From CAYOYK01 sp964408185 (GTDB lineage Bacteria > Bacillota > Clostridia > Christensenellales > Aristaeellaceae): a DNA stretch of 48,358 bases. The notes beneath the pieces were generated by a model. The model searched no databases. It had not been told where the DNA came from and saw nothing but the letters and a program-made list of their open reading frames with translations. Within the stretch, counting starts at the first letter, position 1, and the number at the start of each line of letters is the position of its first letter. The stretch is from assembly GCA_964408185.1 (NCBI GenBank), contig CAYOYK010000018.1:1-48358 (forward strand). The letters are read 5' to 3'. The position numbers and the translations under genes are program-made. This document shows positions 41,206-48,358 of the stretch, in pieces.

Positions 41206-44200
41206 GAGGAGCCGCAGGAAGCGACGCAGCGCCCTCGGCTTTGGGGATGGTAACCGTCGCCTTTGTGCCCACCCCCGGCGTGCTTTGAATGCTGACCTCC
41301 GCGTTCATTAAGGACTTGAGCCTGAAAACCAGTTTCTTCAGTCCTATGGAATCGCCGTTCTTTGTCAGCGCCTCGTTTACATCAAAGCCCATGCCATCGT
41401 CCTCCACCTCCACCACATAGGCGTTCTGCGTTTGACGGGTGCGCACGGTAACGGTTCCGCCCTCGTCCCCCTTGGGATAAACGCCGTGACGCGCCGCGTT
41501 TTCCGCCAGCGGCTGGATTGAGAGCGGAATGACCATAAAGTCGTCGCATTGGATGTCATAGTTAACTTGAAGGCTCTTCCCAAACCGCATCTGCTCGATG
41601 TTCAGATAAGCCTTGATATTCTTGAGCTCATCGCGGAATGGAATCGGCGCGTCGCTGGAGAGCGCCTTAATGCTGCTGCGCAGATGAATGGTAAAGTCAT
41701 AAATCAGTTTGCAAGCGTAATCAGGATCATACTTGACGATGGTTTGAATTGCGGACAGCGCGTTATAGAGGAAGTGCGGCCGCATTTGGTTAATCATAAT
41801 CCGGATGCGGCTGTTCTCCAGCTCCTTGGTCAAATCCTTCACGTCCTGCCGCAGCTTGAGCTGGCCGGTCTTCTCCTGATCGATATCATGAATAAACAAC
41901 TGGCAAAGCACATCGCCCGAATAGCAATCCCGGATCATTTGCAGCGAGGTAGACGTCCATCGATAGGCAGAGCCGCTTTGCAGGGAGCGATACTCCGTAA
42001 CCGCCTCGGTTTCTCCCCGCTGAAACTGATCCAGCAGGCGGCTTCTGTCCAGAAAGCGTTCATACGCCTCACGGTCGCCCTCATCAATAAAGTGCGCGAG
42101 TACAAAGGCGTTGATCTCCTCATAGCCGGTCATATTGTCCGGCGTTTTCGCAAACAGGCCGCCCGATTGTTTCAGCAGACGATTTTGCGTAAGGTTGTAC
42201 TCGAAGACACAGTATTCGTTGCTTGGAATAGAAACAAGGTTTAGCTGCTTCCATGTCCCCGCCACTTCCCGATCATGCTGCTCCTGCAAATCGTCATAGG
42301 TGATGATAGCGGATTGGGGGGCGCCGCTTGCGTCGAACACGGAGGTAAACGTGATTCTATACCATAGCACATCGTCCGGCTCGTCGCGCATGTGGCAGGA
42401 GATGATGGCGTCGCCGCTGGGCTCGCCCGCAATGATACGCTCATAGAAGCGCCGATAGCCTTCCACGCTCTTCGGCTCCACGAGGCCTTGAGAAATGAAG
42501 TTCTCCGGCATGTTGTCCACCTCGTTTGGTAAACCGAAGGCCGCCGCCAGCTTATCGGAAAGGCGCATGGTTCGGCTTGGTACATCAAAGAAGAAGAACA
42601 GCTTGCCGCTTTGGGTCAATGCAAGGCGGTATCGCTCCTCACTGATGCGAAGCTCGTCCTCCATGTGCTTTCGGTCGGTGATGTCCAAAATGGCGGCGAT
42701 CACATTTCCCGAATTGGCCTTGTCGTAGTGATACCTTGCCAAAATGGTGCGCTCCGCGTTCTGCGCGGTATGAAAGGTGAATTCCATGCTTCCGGTGGGC
42801 GCGGCTCCCGACAAAAGCCCCTCTCGCAGCAGGCGTATCTTTGCCCGCGTTTCCTCGCTCATGCCTTGCAGTAATTCGCCTTTTCCACCCTGAGGCGTTT
42901 CGTGTTTGGGCGTTCTGAGAATCTCATAAAACAGGTCGTTGGCGGATAGAATCCGCATTTCTTCTCCCGTACCGATCTGGCAGATACCTGCCGGCGTCGC
43001 CGCGATCATTCTGTCCAAAGCATCCGCCTTGAGCTGCGCGGCGATTGCGTCCTTTTGTTTTTGGTACAAGTCCGAAATGTACGCGCCCGTCAGGCACAGC
43101 AGCAGGCAAAGCGCTCCCAGAGAGATAAGCGCCGGCATCTTTCGCAGAAACGCCATAAATGGGAACTGATAGGAAGCCATGAAAACAATTTCAAGAATAC
43201 AGGTTGAAACAAAGACCGTCATTCCAATTTTTTGCAAAGTCTCGGCGCTATTGTTCTTGGATTTTCGCAGGAAGGTGTATACGCACAAAAGGATTCCGCT
43301 GACGATAAAAAGCGCGCTGAACGCTGTCATAAAAGCGTTATAATGCAGGATATTTGAAAAATTCAAAACCGTGGCCACAGCAAAAACAGCGGCGATGATC
43401 GCGGCCAGAGCGAAAAAAACCTCGTGCCACTTTGACCGTTTATCCGCCATGCCCCCATAGAACAGCAGAATCGGGATGGCGACGGTGTAGCCGGCGATAT
43501 ACTCCATAGGCTGCCAGAAGTAAGCGGAAAAGCCGAACAAACCATAGCTCATCCGATTGCTGATGATCCAAAACGAGATCAGCAGCGCGAACGCAACCAG
43601 ACACAAGCTGTTTAACAGCGCCCGTCCCCGCATACGGCTGAAAATGCAGGCTACCAAGCCCGCCGCGCCAAATACAAACAGCGCAATGGCGACCACAAAG
43701 CCGATGGGGTCGCTGCTGATATAATAATCGGTGACACGCTGCGCGGGGCATATCAGCGCGCCATTAAAGTCCGAAATTGTGTTATCTTCCGTCGGCCTCA
43801 AAACGATTGTTATTTCCGAGCCCCAAGCCTGATCCGGGATATTGACAAAGAACTTATGGTTGCCGATCAGCATATTCTTCGCCGCAAGGTCTTGCCCGAA
43901 GGAATCCAGCAGCGTGCCGCCGCACCATACCTCTGTTGTAGCGTTAAAGTTATAAAAGCCCAGCACCGCGTTGTTCATGAGCGGCTGCTCAGGCAGCCGG
44001 ACATGAACGGTGGCAACGTCGCCCCTGTTGATCTTTCCGAAATTCTTGTTCTCAAAATACTTTGTTTCGCCGCCTGCGTAGGTAACCTCCGAGTCAATGT
44101 ATTGATTGACAACAAGAAAGCTGTATTTCCAGTTTCTGACCGCAAGAATGCATAGGATAAAGGCGATAAGGATCAGGACCAGCTTGACGGCGGCGATCCC

Positions 44201-44245
44201 CCTGCGCTTGCCTTTTTCGCGGTCTGGCTTTTGATCGTTCAGCAT
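41192..44245 (-). CDS. Large hybrid histidine kinase: extracellular sensor plus PAS domains
   Basis: A 1017-residue kinase. N-terminal membrane helix (about 20-37), an extracellular domain (about 45-170, YFENKNFGKINRGDV, LLDSFGQDLAAKN, FFVNIPDQAWGS) matching the 631-residue kinase, about seven membrane helices (180-395), three PAS-type regions (about 410-530, 540-660, 665-790), His824 in QMRPHFLYNAL and an ATPase domain (LAENAARHGV, DDGMGFDV). It combines the front of one neighbour with the back of the other. No response regulator lies beside it. Its promoter is about 250 bases upstream, behind a leader with tiny ORFs. Confidence 0.88.
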   Translation of the reverse strand: MLNDQKPDREKGKRRGIAAVKLVLILIAFILCILAVRNWKYSFLVVNQYIDSEVTYAGGETKYFENKNFGKINRGDVATVHVRLPEQPLMNNAVLGFYNFNATTEVWCGGTLLDSFGQDLAAKNMLIGNHKFFVNIPDQAWGSEITIVLRPTEDNTISDFNGALICPAQRVTDYYISSDPIGFVVAIALFVFGAAGLVACIFSRMRGRALLNSLCLVAFALLISFWIISNRMSYGLFGFSAYFWQPMEYIAGYTVAIPILLFYGGMADKRSKWHEVFFALAAIIAAVFAVATVLNFSNILHYNAFMTAFSALFIVSGILLCVYTFLRKSKNNSAETLQKIGMTVFVSTCILEIVFMASYQFPFMAFLRKMPALISLGALCLLLCLTGAYISDLYQKQKDAIAAQLKADALDRMIAATPAGICQIGTGEEMRILSANDLFYEILRTPKHETPQGGKGELLQGMSEETRAKIRLLREGLLSGAAPTGSMEFTFHTAQNAERTILARYHYDKANSGNVIAAILDITDRKHMEDELRISEERYRLALTQSGKLFFFFDVPSRTMRLSDKLAAAFGLPNEVDNMPENFISQGLVEPKSVEGYRRFYERIIAGEPSGDAIISCHMRDEPDDVLWYRITFTSVFDASGAPQSAIITYDDLQEQHDREVAGTWKQLNLVSIPSNEYCVFEYNLTQNRLLKQSGGLFAKTPDNMTGYEEINAFVLAHFIDEGDREAYERFLDRSRLLDQFQRGETEAVTEYRSLQSGSAYRWTSTSLQMIRDCYSGDVLCQLFIHDIDQEKTGQLKLRQDVKDLTKELENSRIRIMINQMRPHFLYNALSAIQTIVKYDPDYACKLIYDFTIHLRSSIKALSSDAPIPFRDELKNIKAYLNIEQMRFGKSLQVNYDIQCDDFMVIPLSIQPLAENAARHGVYPKGDEGGTVTVRTRQTQNAYVVEVEDDGMGFDVNEALTKNGDSIGLKKLVFRLKSLMNAEVSIQSTPGVGTKATVTIPKAEGAASLPAAPPALP

Positions 44246-44252
44246 GGTTCCT

Positions 44253-44336
44253 CTACCCCTTCCAAGTCGATGCCGCGCTTTTCACAGTAGACACAGAGCT
44301 CGTCCAACCGTGTTCACTACAGCACGGTTTCGCCAT
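44253..44336 (-). other. Leader micro-ORF upstream of the large kinase
   Basis: An ATG at 44336 preceded by GGGAGG (4-base spacer) gives 27 codons (MAKPCCSEHGW...) ending 8 bases before the kinase ATG. With the four-codon ORF at 44431-44445 (AGGAGG, then MDFP and stop) it makes a leader with two ribosome sites that do not lead to long proteins. Translation control is possible; these could also be remnants. Confidence 0.3.
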
Positions 44337-44497
44337 GTATCCTCCCGTGTCGGCGTGGCTCCGTCGATCCCGATTTCCGGCGTCACCGCGTTCCGTGCAA
44401 GCTGCCCTATCCTGCGGACGCATTTTCTTTTTAGGGGAAATCCATGGTGACCTCCTGCTTTGGGAGCTATGTTCTCTCATTGGGATGCTTCATTCAT

Positions 44498-44525
44498 ATT
44501 GTATCATAGCTTGTCATGATTGCAA
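44498..44525 (-). promoter_or_regulatory. Promoter of the large kinase gene
   Basis: On the minus strand TTGCAA (44525-44520), 16-bp spacer, TACAAT (44503-44498). About 250 bases of leader separate it from the start codon. Bases 44526-44913 show no gene I can support. Confidence 0.55.
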
Positions 44526-44913
44526 GCGAATCCTCATTGACAGGTGTATCCCTCTGCAAAAGGATGCAGCAAGGGCCACGCGGGAGTCGTGTTGAAGTAC
44601 AATAGATAAGTGAAAAAAGGCGGTGTGGATAGGAAACACAAGAAGCGAGATGGCGTTGAGGATTTCTGGAGCGGATCGAGAAGGCGAGGAGCAAAGGAGA
44701 CCGGCACGCAGTTGCCCGGATCAGCGGATATTACCGGGTACCAATCATGACGGCGTATGACGCAAGAATCAAACTCGCGATTTACAACGCTTGGAGCAGC
44801 TCTCGAATCAAGGTGTGTCTTGGTTTCCTCTCTCCCGACCAACTCCCCGCTGACTTTTTCACTGATCATTGACACCCGAACACAAAAAAATGTCTGTTTG
44901 GGCGAGAGACAGC

Positions 44914-44942
44914 TTGACAATCCGTCCATCCTTTTGTACAAT
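44914..44942 (+). promoter_or_regulatory. tRNA-Ser promoter
   Basis: TTGACA (44914-44919), 17-bp spacer, TACAAT (44937-44942), 30 bases before the tRNA. A strong sigma-A promoter, as expected for a single tRNA gene. Confidence 0.9.
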
Positions 44943-44972
44943 AGAACGCGTGCCCAACAGGCACCGACGCAT

Positions 44973-45063
44973 GGAGAGTTGGCTGAGTGGTCGAAGGCGC
45001 ACGACTGGAAATCGTGTGGCGGCCTAAACCCGCCCTAGGGTTCGAATCCCTAACTCTCCGCCA
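44973..45063 (+). tRNA. tRNA-Ser (anticodon GGA)
   Basis: Class II tRNA. Acceptor GGAGAGT pairs with ACTCTCC, the D-arm has GGCTGAGTGG, the anticodon stem CACGA/TCGTG holds GGA at 45007-45009, a long variable arm GGCGG..CCCGCC follows, the T-loop is GGTTCGAATCC, discriminator G, and CCA is encoded (45061-45063). It reads UCC and UCU codons. Confidence 0.97.
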
Positions 45064-45070
45064 AATCAGT

Positions 45071-45117
45071 AACCATCTATTGATAAAAGAAATTTTGTCG
45101 GTAGATGGTTTTTGTTT
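45071..45117 (+). terminator. tRNA terminator
   Basis: AACCATCTA (45071-45079) pairs with TAGATGGTT (45102-45110), followed by TTTTGTTTT. Directly after the tRNA. Confidence 0.9.
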
Positions 45118-45118
45118 T

Positions 45119-45163
45119 GCCCGAAAGTGCTTGAAACAAGCCTCTTTCGGGCTTTTTGCTTTT
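45119..45163 (+). terminator. Second terminator
   Basis: GCCCGAAAG (45119-45127) pairs with CTTTCGGGC (45144-45152) with an inner GCTTG/CAAGC stem, followed by TTTTTGCTTTT. The AAAGCAAAAA side also gives a U-rich 3' end only on the plus strand. Confidence 0.9.
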
Positions 45164-45169
45164 AGCCTT

Positions 45170-45382
45170 GTATGAATAGGTGATGAGGGGCGAGAGCGCT
45201 TTTCGGATAACACTTGACACAAACCCAGCCGATTTGCGGCCTCACGGTCGGGCAAATCGTTAAATTTGCACACCCCTTTTAGGGGCAGGGGTGTGCATTG
45301 CGTACCTGCCGTTAAAAGATAGCGAAAATGAAACAGCCCGCCCGAAGGCGAGCTTTGAATCATTAAATGTCATGCCGTGATT
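45170..45382. other. Non-coding strip with hairpin, probable mobile-element debris
   Basis: No credible gene. It contains a 9-bp stem GCACACCCC/GGGGTGTGC (45268-45276 with 45288-45296) around TTTTAGGGGCA. Lying between the tRNA terminators and a recombinase-like remnant, it may be the end of an inserted element. I believe similar strips recur near mobile elements in gut Clostridia, but that is from memory, not checked. Confidence 0.4.
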
Positions 45383-45545
45383 TCAGAACCGTTTCGAGGC
45401 GATCCGTTCCCGCTTCTCCGCTTCCAACACGGCAACGCGCTCTGCGGCTTTAACGACTGCCATCCATAACATTTCGTCAAACCCCGAAAGGGTGAGCGGG
45501 TGGTTCTCGATGCCGTAAATAAACATGTCAATGATCTTTGCAATA
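45383..45545 (-). pseudogene. Remnant of a serine-recombinase-like C-terminus
   Basis: One minus-strand frame reads IAKIIDMFIYGIENHPLTL, then SGFDEMLWMAVVKAAERV and a charged helix, ending at a TGA (45385-45383). The FDE.LW...V pattern and helix recall the tail of large serine recombinases of transposons. The frame has no start and is cut at about 45545 by the neighbouring gene's stop. Probably a decayed mobile element; identification by eye. Confidence 0.4.
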
Positions 45546-45557
45546 CCAAGATGTTCA

Positions 45558-46802
45558 TTACTTCATAGTCAGCCCATCCGGCAAATTCTCAGGCATATCG
45601 GTGGTTATCCATTGCAGTTTGCCGAGTCCAACAAGCGGGGTATAGTCTGCGATGCCCTTAACCCGATTCAAGGTCAGGCCGGTCAATGCCTTCAACGCTT
45701 CGATGCCCGCGATTCCGTCCACGGTAACGCCTTCCAGGTTCAACTGCCTGAGCTTGGGTAGCCCGTACAACGGGGTCAAGTTTACAGTGCCTCCTAGGTT
45801 TTCCAGAGTCAGGGTATCCAGTTTGCTCATTCCCTCGATGCCCGTAAGGACAGGGGCTTCGGTGTCCGCGATTTTCAGAGAGCGAACGGTTGTGTGCGTG
45901 AATAGCGGAGAAAAGTCGGTCAGGCCCCAAAAGCCGAGCAGGGATACGCTGTTTAGCTTTTTCAGCGTTTGAATGCCTTCCAGCGAATCGATGTGCATGT
46001 TGAACAGCTGAATCTCTCCCAAGGTTTTCATTTGCCACAAGGGTACAACCGACTTGACTGGCACGGTGTCCAGCATCAGCTTACCCAGCCTGAGCCCGGT
46101 GATACGCAAAAAGGTCGTATCTGTGATGGCGCAGGTGTTCAAACCCAGGCTCTTAAGCTTCTGGCCCAAGTGATCCAGCAAAGTGTTTAACTCTGCGTCG
46201 GTTGCCTGCGCGACAGCAATCTCTGTGATTTTTTTGCAAGCATACAGAGGAGCCAAGTCCTGCACCTTAGTATCAATGCTGAAATTGGACAGCCGGGGCA
46301 TATCCGTTACAGCGGAGATATCCTTGCATGGGCACTGACTGATCCATACGTCACGCAGATCGTTTAAGCCAGCCAGAAAACGCAGATCTGTTATCTCGAT
46401 GCAATTAGCCCCAAAATAGGTCAGACTTTTGCAAGCGGTGACTGCACCAAGGTTTGCGGGCGTGATTTTCTCCAGATACAGCGATTTGAGCCGCGCACAC
46501 AATTGCAGTATGGACAGATCGACTGTGACTGCCGTATCGGATACGATTCGCAGTTCCTCCCCCTTGGCGCCGAGCTTTGCCAGCTGCTTTGGAGTCATGC
46601 CCCCTTCCGGGATGCCAAGCGCATCGCGAACGGCTTGTTCCACACACGCAAGTGGGAAAATCACGTGCCCGTCCGCATCCACCAGCTGCTCCGGCGGAGT
46701 CAACTGCGGTTCCGTAATGGCACCGGTCTGCGCTAAAGCTGCAGAAGGCCACACAATCAACAGTATCAGCGCCGCCAGTAACAACGAACATAATCTTTTC
46801 AT
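45558..46802 (-). CDS. Secreted leucine-rich-repeat protein
   Basis: A 414-residue exported protein starting at the ATG at 46802 (GAAGGGAAA upstream; the 25 codons above look non-coding). Signal peptide with ALA-QT cleavage, a short N-terminal domain (EQAVRDALGIPEGGMTPKQLAKL), then about ten repeats of 20-24 residues of the LxxLxxLxL kind (LKSLYLEKITPANLGAV, LDTLTLENLGGTVNLTPLYG, LRQLNLEGVTVDGIAGIEAL), similar to internalin-like proteins. No membrane anchor or sorting signal, so it is probably released or held non-covalently. Downstream of the RCC1-like gene on the same strand, with an inverted repeat between them. Confidence 0.85.
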   Translation of the reverse strand: MKRLCSLLLAALILLIVWPSAALAQTGAITEPQLTPPEQLVDADGHVIFPLACVEQAVRDALGIPEGGMTPKQLAKLGAKGEELRIVSDTAVTVDLSILQLCARLKSLYLEKITPANLGAVTACKSLTYFGANCIEITDLRFLAGLNDLRDVWISQCPCKDISAVTDMPRLSNFSIDTKVQDLAPLYACKKITEIAVAQATDAELNTLLDHLGQKLKSLGLNTCAITDTTFLRITGLRLGKLMLDTVPVKSVVPLWQMKTLGEIQLFNMHIDSLEGIQTLKKLNSVSLLGFWGLTDFSPLFTHTTVRSLKIADTEAPVLTGIEGMSKLDTLTLENLGGTVNLTPLYGLPKLRQLNLEGVTVDGIAGIEALKALTGLTLNRVKGIADYTPLVGLGKLQWITTDMPENLPDGLTMK

Positions 46803-46914
46803 GATGGTTTTCCCTTCTCTACCCTTCAAAATTGTCAGCATATGGTAAATTAGTCCGCGCACGGGTTTACACTGCAATAGCCAAAAGCTCTTTCCGAAAG
46901 CATAACACTTGCTT

Positions 46915-46964
46915 GCATAAAAGCGTGAGGGGTAGTCATGTTCAACCGCTCACTGCTTTTATGC
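46915..46964. terminator. Inverted repeat between the RCC1-like and LRR genes
   Basis: GCATAAAAGCGTGAG (46915-46929) pairs with CTCAC-T-GCTTTTATGC (46949-46964) with one bulge. It is close to the RCC1-gene stop; no U-run, so termination is uncertain. Confidence 0.5.
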
Positions 46965-46972
46965 TAATGACT

Positions 46973-48196
46973 TCATTTTCTATCTCTACTATTCTTAAGC
47001 ATTCCGCTGCTAATCTGTGCGGGTTGTAACTTAAGCATTTCGTAGTCGCTGTCCATAAGCTGACCGTCATCATTAACACCCCAGCCCCACAGGGTTCCGT
47101 CTTGCTTGACCGCAAAGCCATTATGGTCACCTGCCGCGATAGTGGCAACATTCTCCATGATTTGGACAGGATAAGCCTCTTGCGAATAAATCGCGTTTTC
47201 TCCATTGCCAAGCAAGCCGTTCTTAGCACTTCCAAAAGCCCATAACGTATCGTCTTTTTGAATAACCAAAGCAAAATACCGTCCAGCGGAAACAGCCCGT
47301 ACATCCTCCATTAAAAGAGTAGGAGACGTTGTATTAACTCCCAATAGGCAGTTATACAGGCCCGATCCCCAGCCCCATAAGCTTCCGTCGTCTTTCACCG
47401 CATATGTTGCATATTCGCCAAGAGATACCATCGACACATCCTCCATAATTTTCACCGGTGAATAACGATCCTCTTCGCTTCCATCGCCAAGGCGCCCCAT
47501 GTAGTTACTGCCCCAACCCCATAGACTGCCGTCTGCTTGTATGGCAAAGGAGGAGCACTGCTCTCCCCAGTTCGCCACGGCATTCACCGCAACAACATGA
47601 TCCATGATCTTGATCCCCTGGGGATATTCCACAAGCAGTTCCGGTGTTACGGCCAGCTGCCCGTCTTCGTTTCCGCCGTATCCCCATAGGTCGCCGTTGT
47701 CCATCACAACCAGCGAATAGGTATCCCCGGCAGCAGCCGCCTGGACACCGTCCAAGATTAAAACAGGCGTGTCTGGCCAATAGTTTGCGCTATCACCATA
47801 ATATTGCTCACCCATATTGCCGAACTGTGCGTTGCCCCAGCCGTATAGTTTTCCGTCTTGTGTTACGGCAAGCGCATGGGTCGACGAGGCGCTGACAGAT
47901 TTCACGTTGGCCAGCACCATGGCCATCGTCGGATTTTGCTCCAGAAAGGAACCTGTGCCAAGGCCACCGAAGCGCAGCTCATCCTGGCGATTCCACCAGA
48001 AGGACTGCTGCCCGCCCCAGGCATACAGAGTATTGTCTTCCGCGATGGCATAGACTTGATCCGCACCCTGGGACGCATTTACAACAAGGGCTTTTCCCGA
48101 ATCGCCGCCCCAGGCCAAAGCGGCAGGAGCGGAGATCGTGATGAGTATTGTAAAAAGCACAACAAAGAGCACATCTATTCTCCGGCGTACAGACAT
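46973..48196 (-). CDS. Secreted RCC1-repeat protein
   Basis: A 407-residue exported protein with a signal peptide (MSVRRRIDVLF..., cleavage near ALA-WG) and about six or seven repeats of the RCC1/BLIP-II type, each near 50 residues with LxGWGxNxxGQLG (LYGWGNAQFGNMG, LWGWGSNYMGRLGDG, LWAFGSAKNGLLGNG, LWGWGVNDDGQL). These make a seven-bladed propeller for protein binding. No anchor. GGGAGGG lies 6 bases before the ATG. Targets unknown. Confidence 0.88.
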   Translation of the reverse strand: MSVRRRIDVLFVVLFTILITISAPAALAWGGDSGKALVVNASQGADQVYAIAEDNTLYAWGGQQSFWWNRQDELRFGGLGTGSFLEQNPTMAMVLANVKSVSASSTHALAVTQDGKLYGWGNAQFGNMGEQYYGDSANYWPDTPVLILDGVQAAAAGDTYSLVVMDNGDLWGYGGNEDGQLAVTPELLVEYPQGIKIMDHVVAVNAVANWGEQCSSFAIQADGSLWGWGSNYMGRLGDGSEEDRYSPVKIMEDVSMVSLGEYATYAVKDDGSLWGWGSGLYNCLLGVNTTSPTLLMEDVRAVSAGRYFALVIQKDDTLWAFGSAKNGLLGNGENAIYSQEAYPVQIMENVATIAAGDHNGFAVKQDGTLWGWGVNDDGQLMDSDYEMLKLQPAQISSGMLKNSRDRK

Positions 48197-48286
48197 TCAA
48201 AACCCTCCCTTCGGCATTATCGCATATTTATTTGCTTCATTGTGTCGCTGTTGATTTTGCGCTTGCAAATTGTCTGAATTTCCTTT

Positions 48287-48315
48287 AGTATACATCTTTA
48301 TTATGTGTTTGTCAA
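48287..48315 (-). promoter_or_regulatory. Promoter of the RCC1-repeat gene
   Basis: On the minus strand TTGACA (48315-48310), 17-bp spacer, TATACT (48292-48287): near consensus. Upstream of it, GCTCAC-TTTTT motifs occur twice up to the window edge. Confidence 0.88.
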
Positions 48316-48358
48316 GTAAAAATGTGAGCAAAAGGGCTCCAAAAAGGTGAGCACCAGC

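Noticed and set aside
44757..45363. ORFs on both strands over the tRNA-Ser (93 codons plus, 165 codons minus)
   Set aside because: They translate the tRNA and its antisense (the RVRDSNPRAGLG type of peptide), a known annotation artefact.

Overview
The window looks like chromosomal DNA of a GC-rich member of the Clostridia (Firmicutes), probably a gut- or rumen-type relative of the Christensenellales or Oscillospirales. The supports are strong AGGAGG ribosome sites, sigma-A promoters with 17-bp spacers, LplABC-type sugar uptake, GH130 mannoside phosphorolysis, class B sortases, FctA/Spy0128-type pilins and LytS/YesM-type kinases. The taxon is inferred; no ribosomal RNA is present.

Region 1 (1-17770) is a manno-oligosaccharide utilisation locus. 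Plus-strand genes encode an aldo/keto reductase fragment, a 1-phosphofructokinase-type kinase, a GH5 hydrolase, a GH5-like protein that has lost both catalytic glutamates, a second PfkB sugar kinase and mannose-6-phosphate isomerase. Facing them is a binding protein and two permeases, with no ATPase. Next come a membrane-tethered AraC regulator overlapping a LacI regulator, then ThuA, a probably frameshifted small ORF and a GH2 beta-mannosidase, with a GH130 phosphorylase divergent from the GH2. Imported oligosaccharides would be cut by GH5/GH2 and phosphorolysed by GH130, and would enter glycolysis through ManA and the kinases.

Region 2 (18047-41134, with a third related kinase to 44245) is the most unusual part: a sortase-built surface fibre locus. 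In order of transcription on the minus strand it holds an Rrf2 regulator, a small coiled-coil protein, a signal-peptidase-like protein lacking Ser and Lys (as in streptococcal SipA), a backbone-type pilin, a class B sortase, a minor pilin ending at IPKTG with no membrane anchor, a second class B sortase, a SUFU-like protein, and then, from its own promoter, a 3430-residue mosaic surface protein. The big protein and the backbone pilin share a final domain and the same unusual PTG..LLDVWPYLLIV anchor. Divergent from Rrf2 lie a response regulator with a SARP-type winged helix, a LytS-like kinase, a receiver-only regulator and a second kinase; a third kinase faces them. Both the rrf2 and giant-protein promoters carry four units of CGGGTAT repeated exactly every 11 bp just upstream of TATAAT, the layout SARP proteins recognise. 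The giant gene's promoter also carries a decayed copy of the start of rrf2, so it seems to have been made by duplication.

Region 3 (44246-48358) holds a long leader, a tRNA-Ser(GGA) with promoter and terminators, a strip of apparent mobile-element debris including a recombinase-like tail, and two exported repeat proteins (leucine-rich and RCC1-like).
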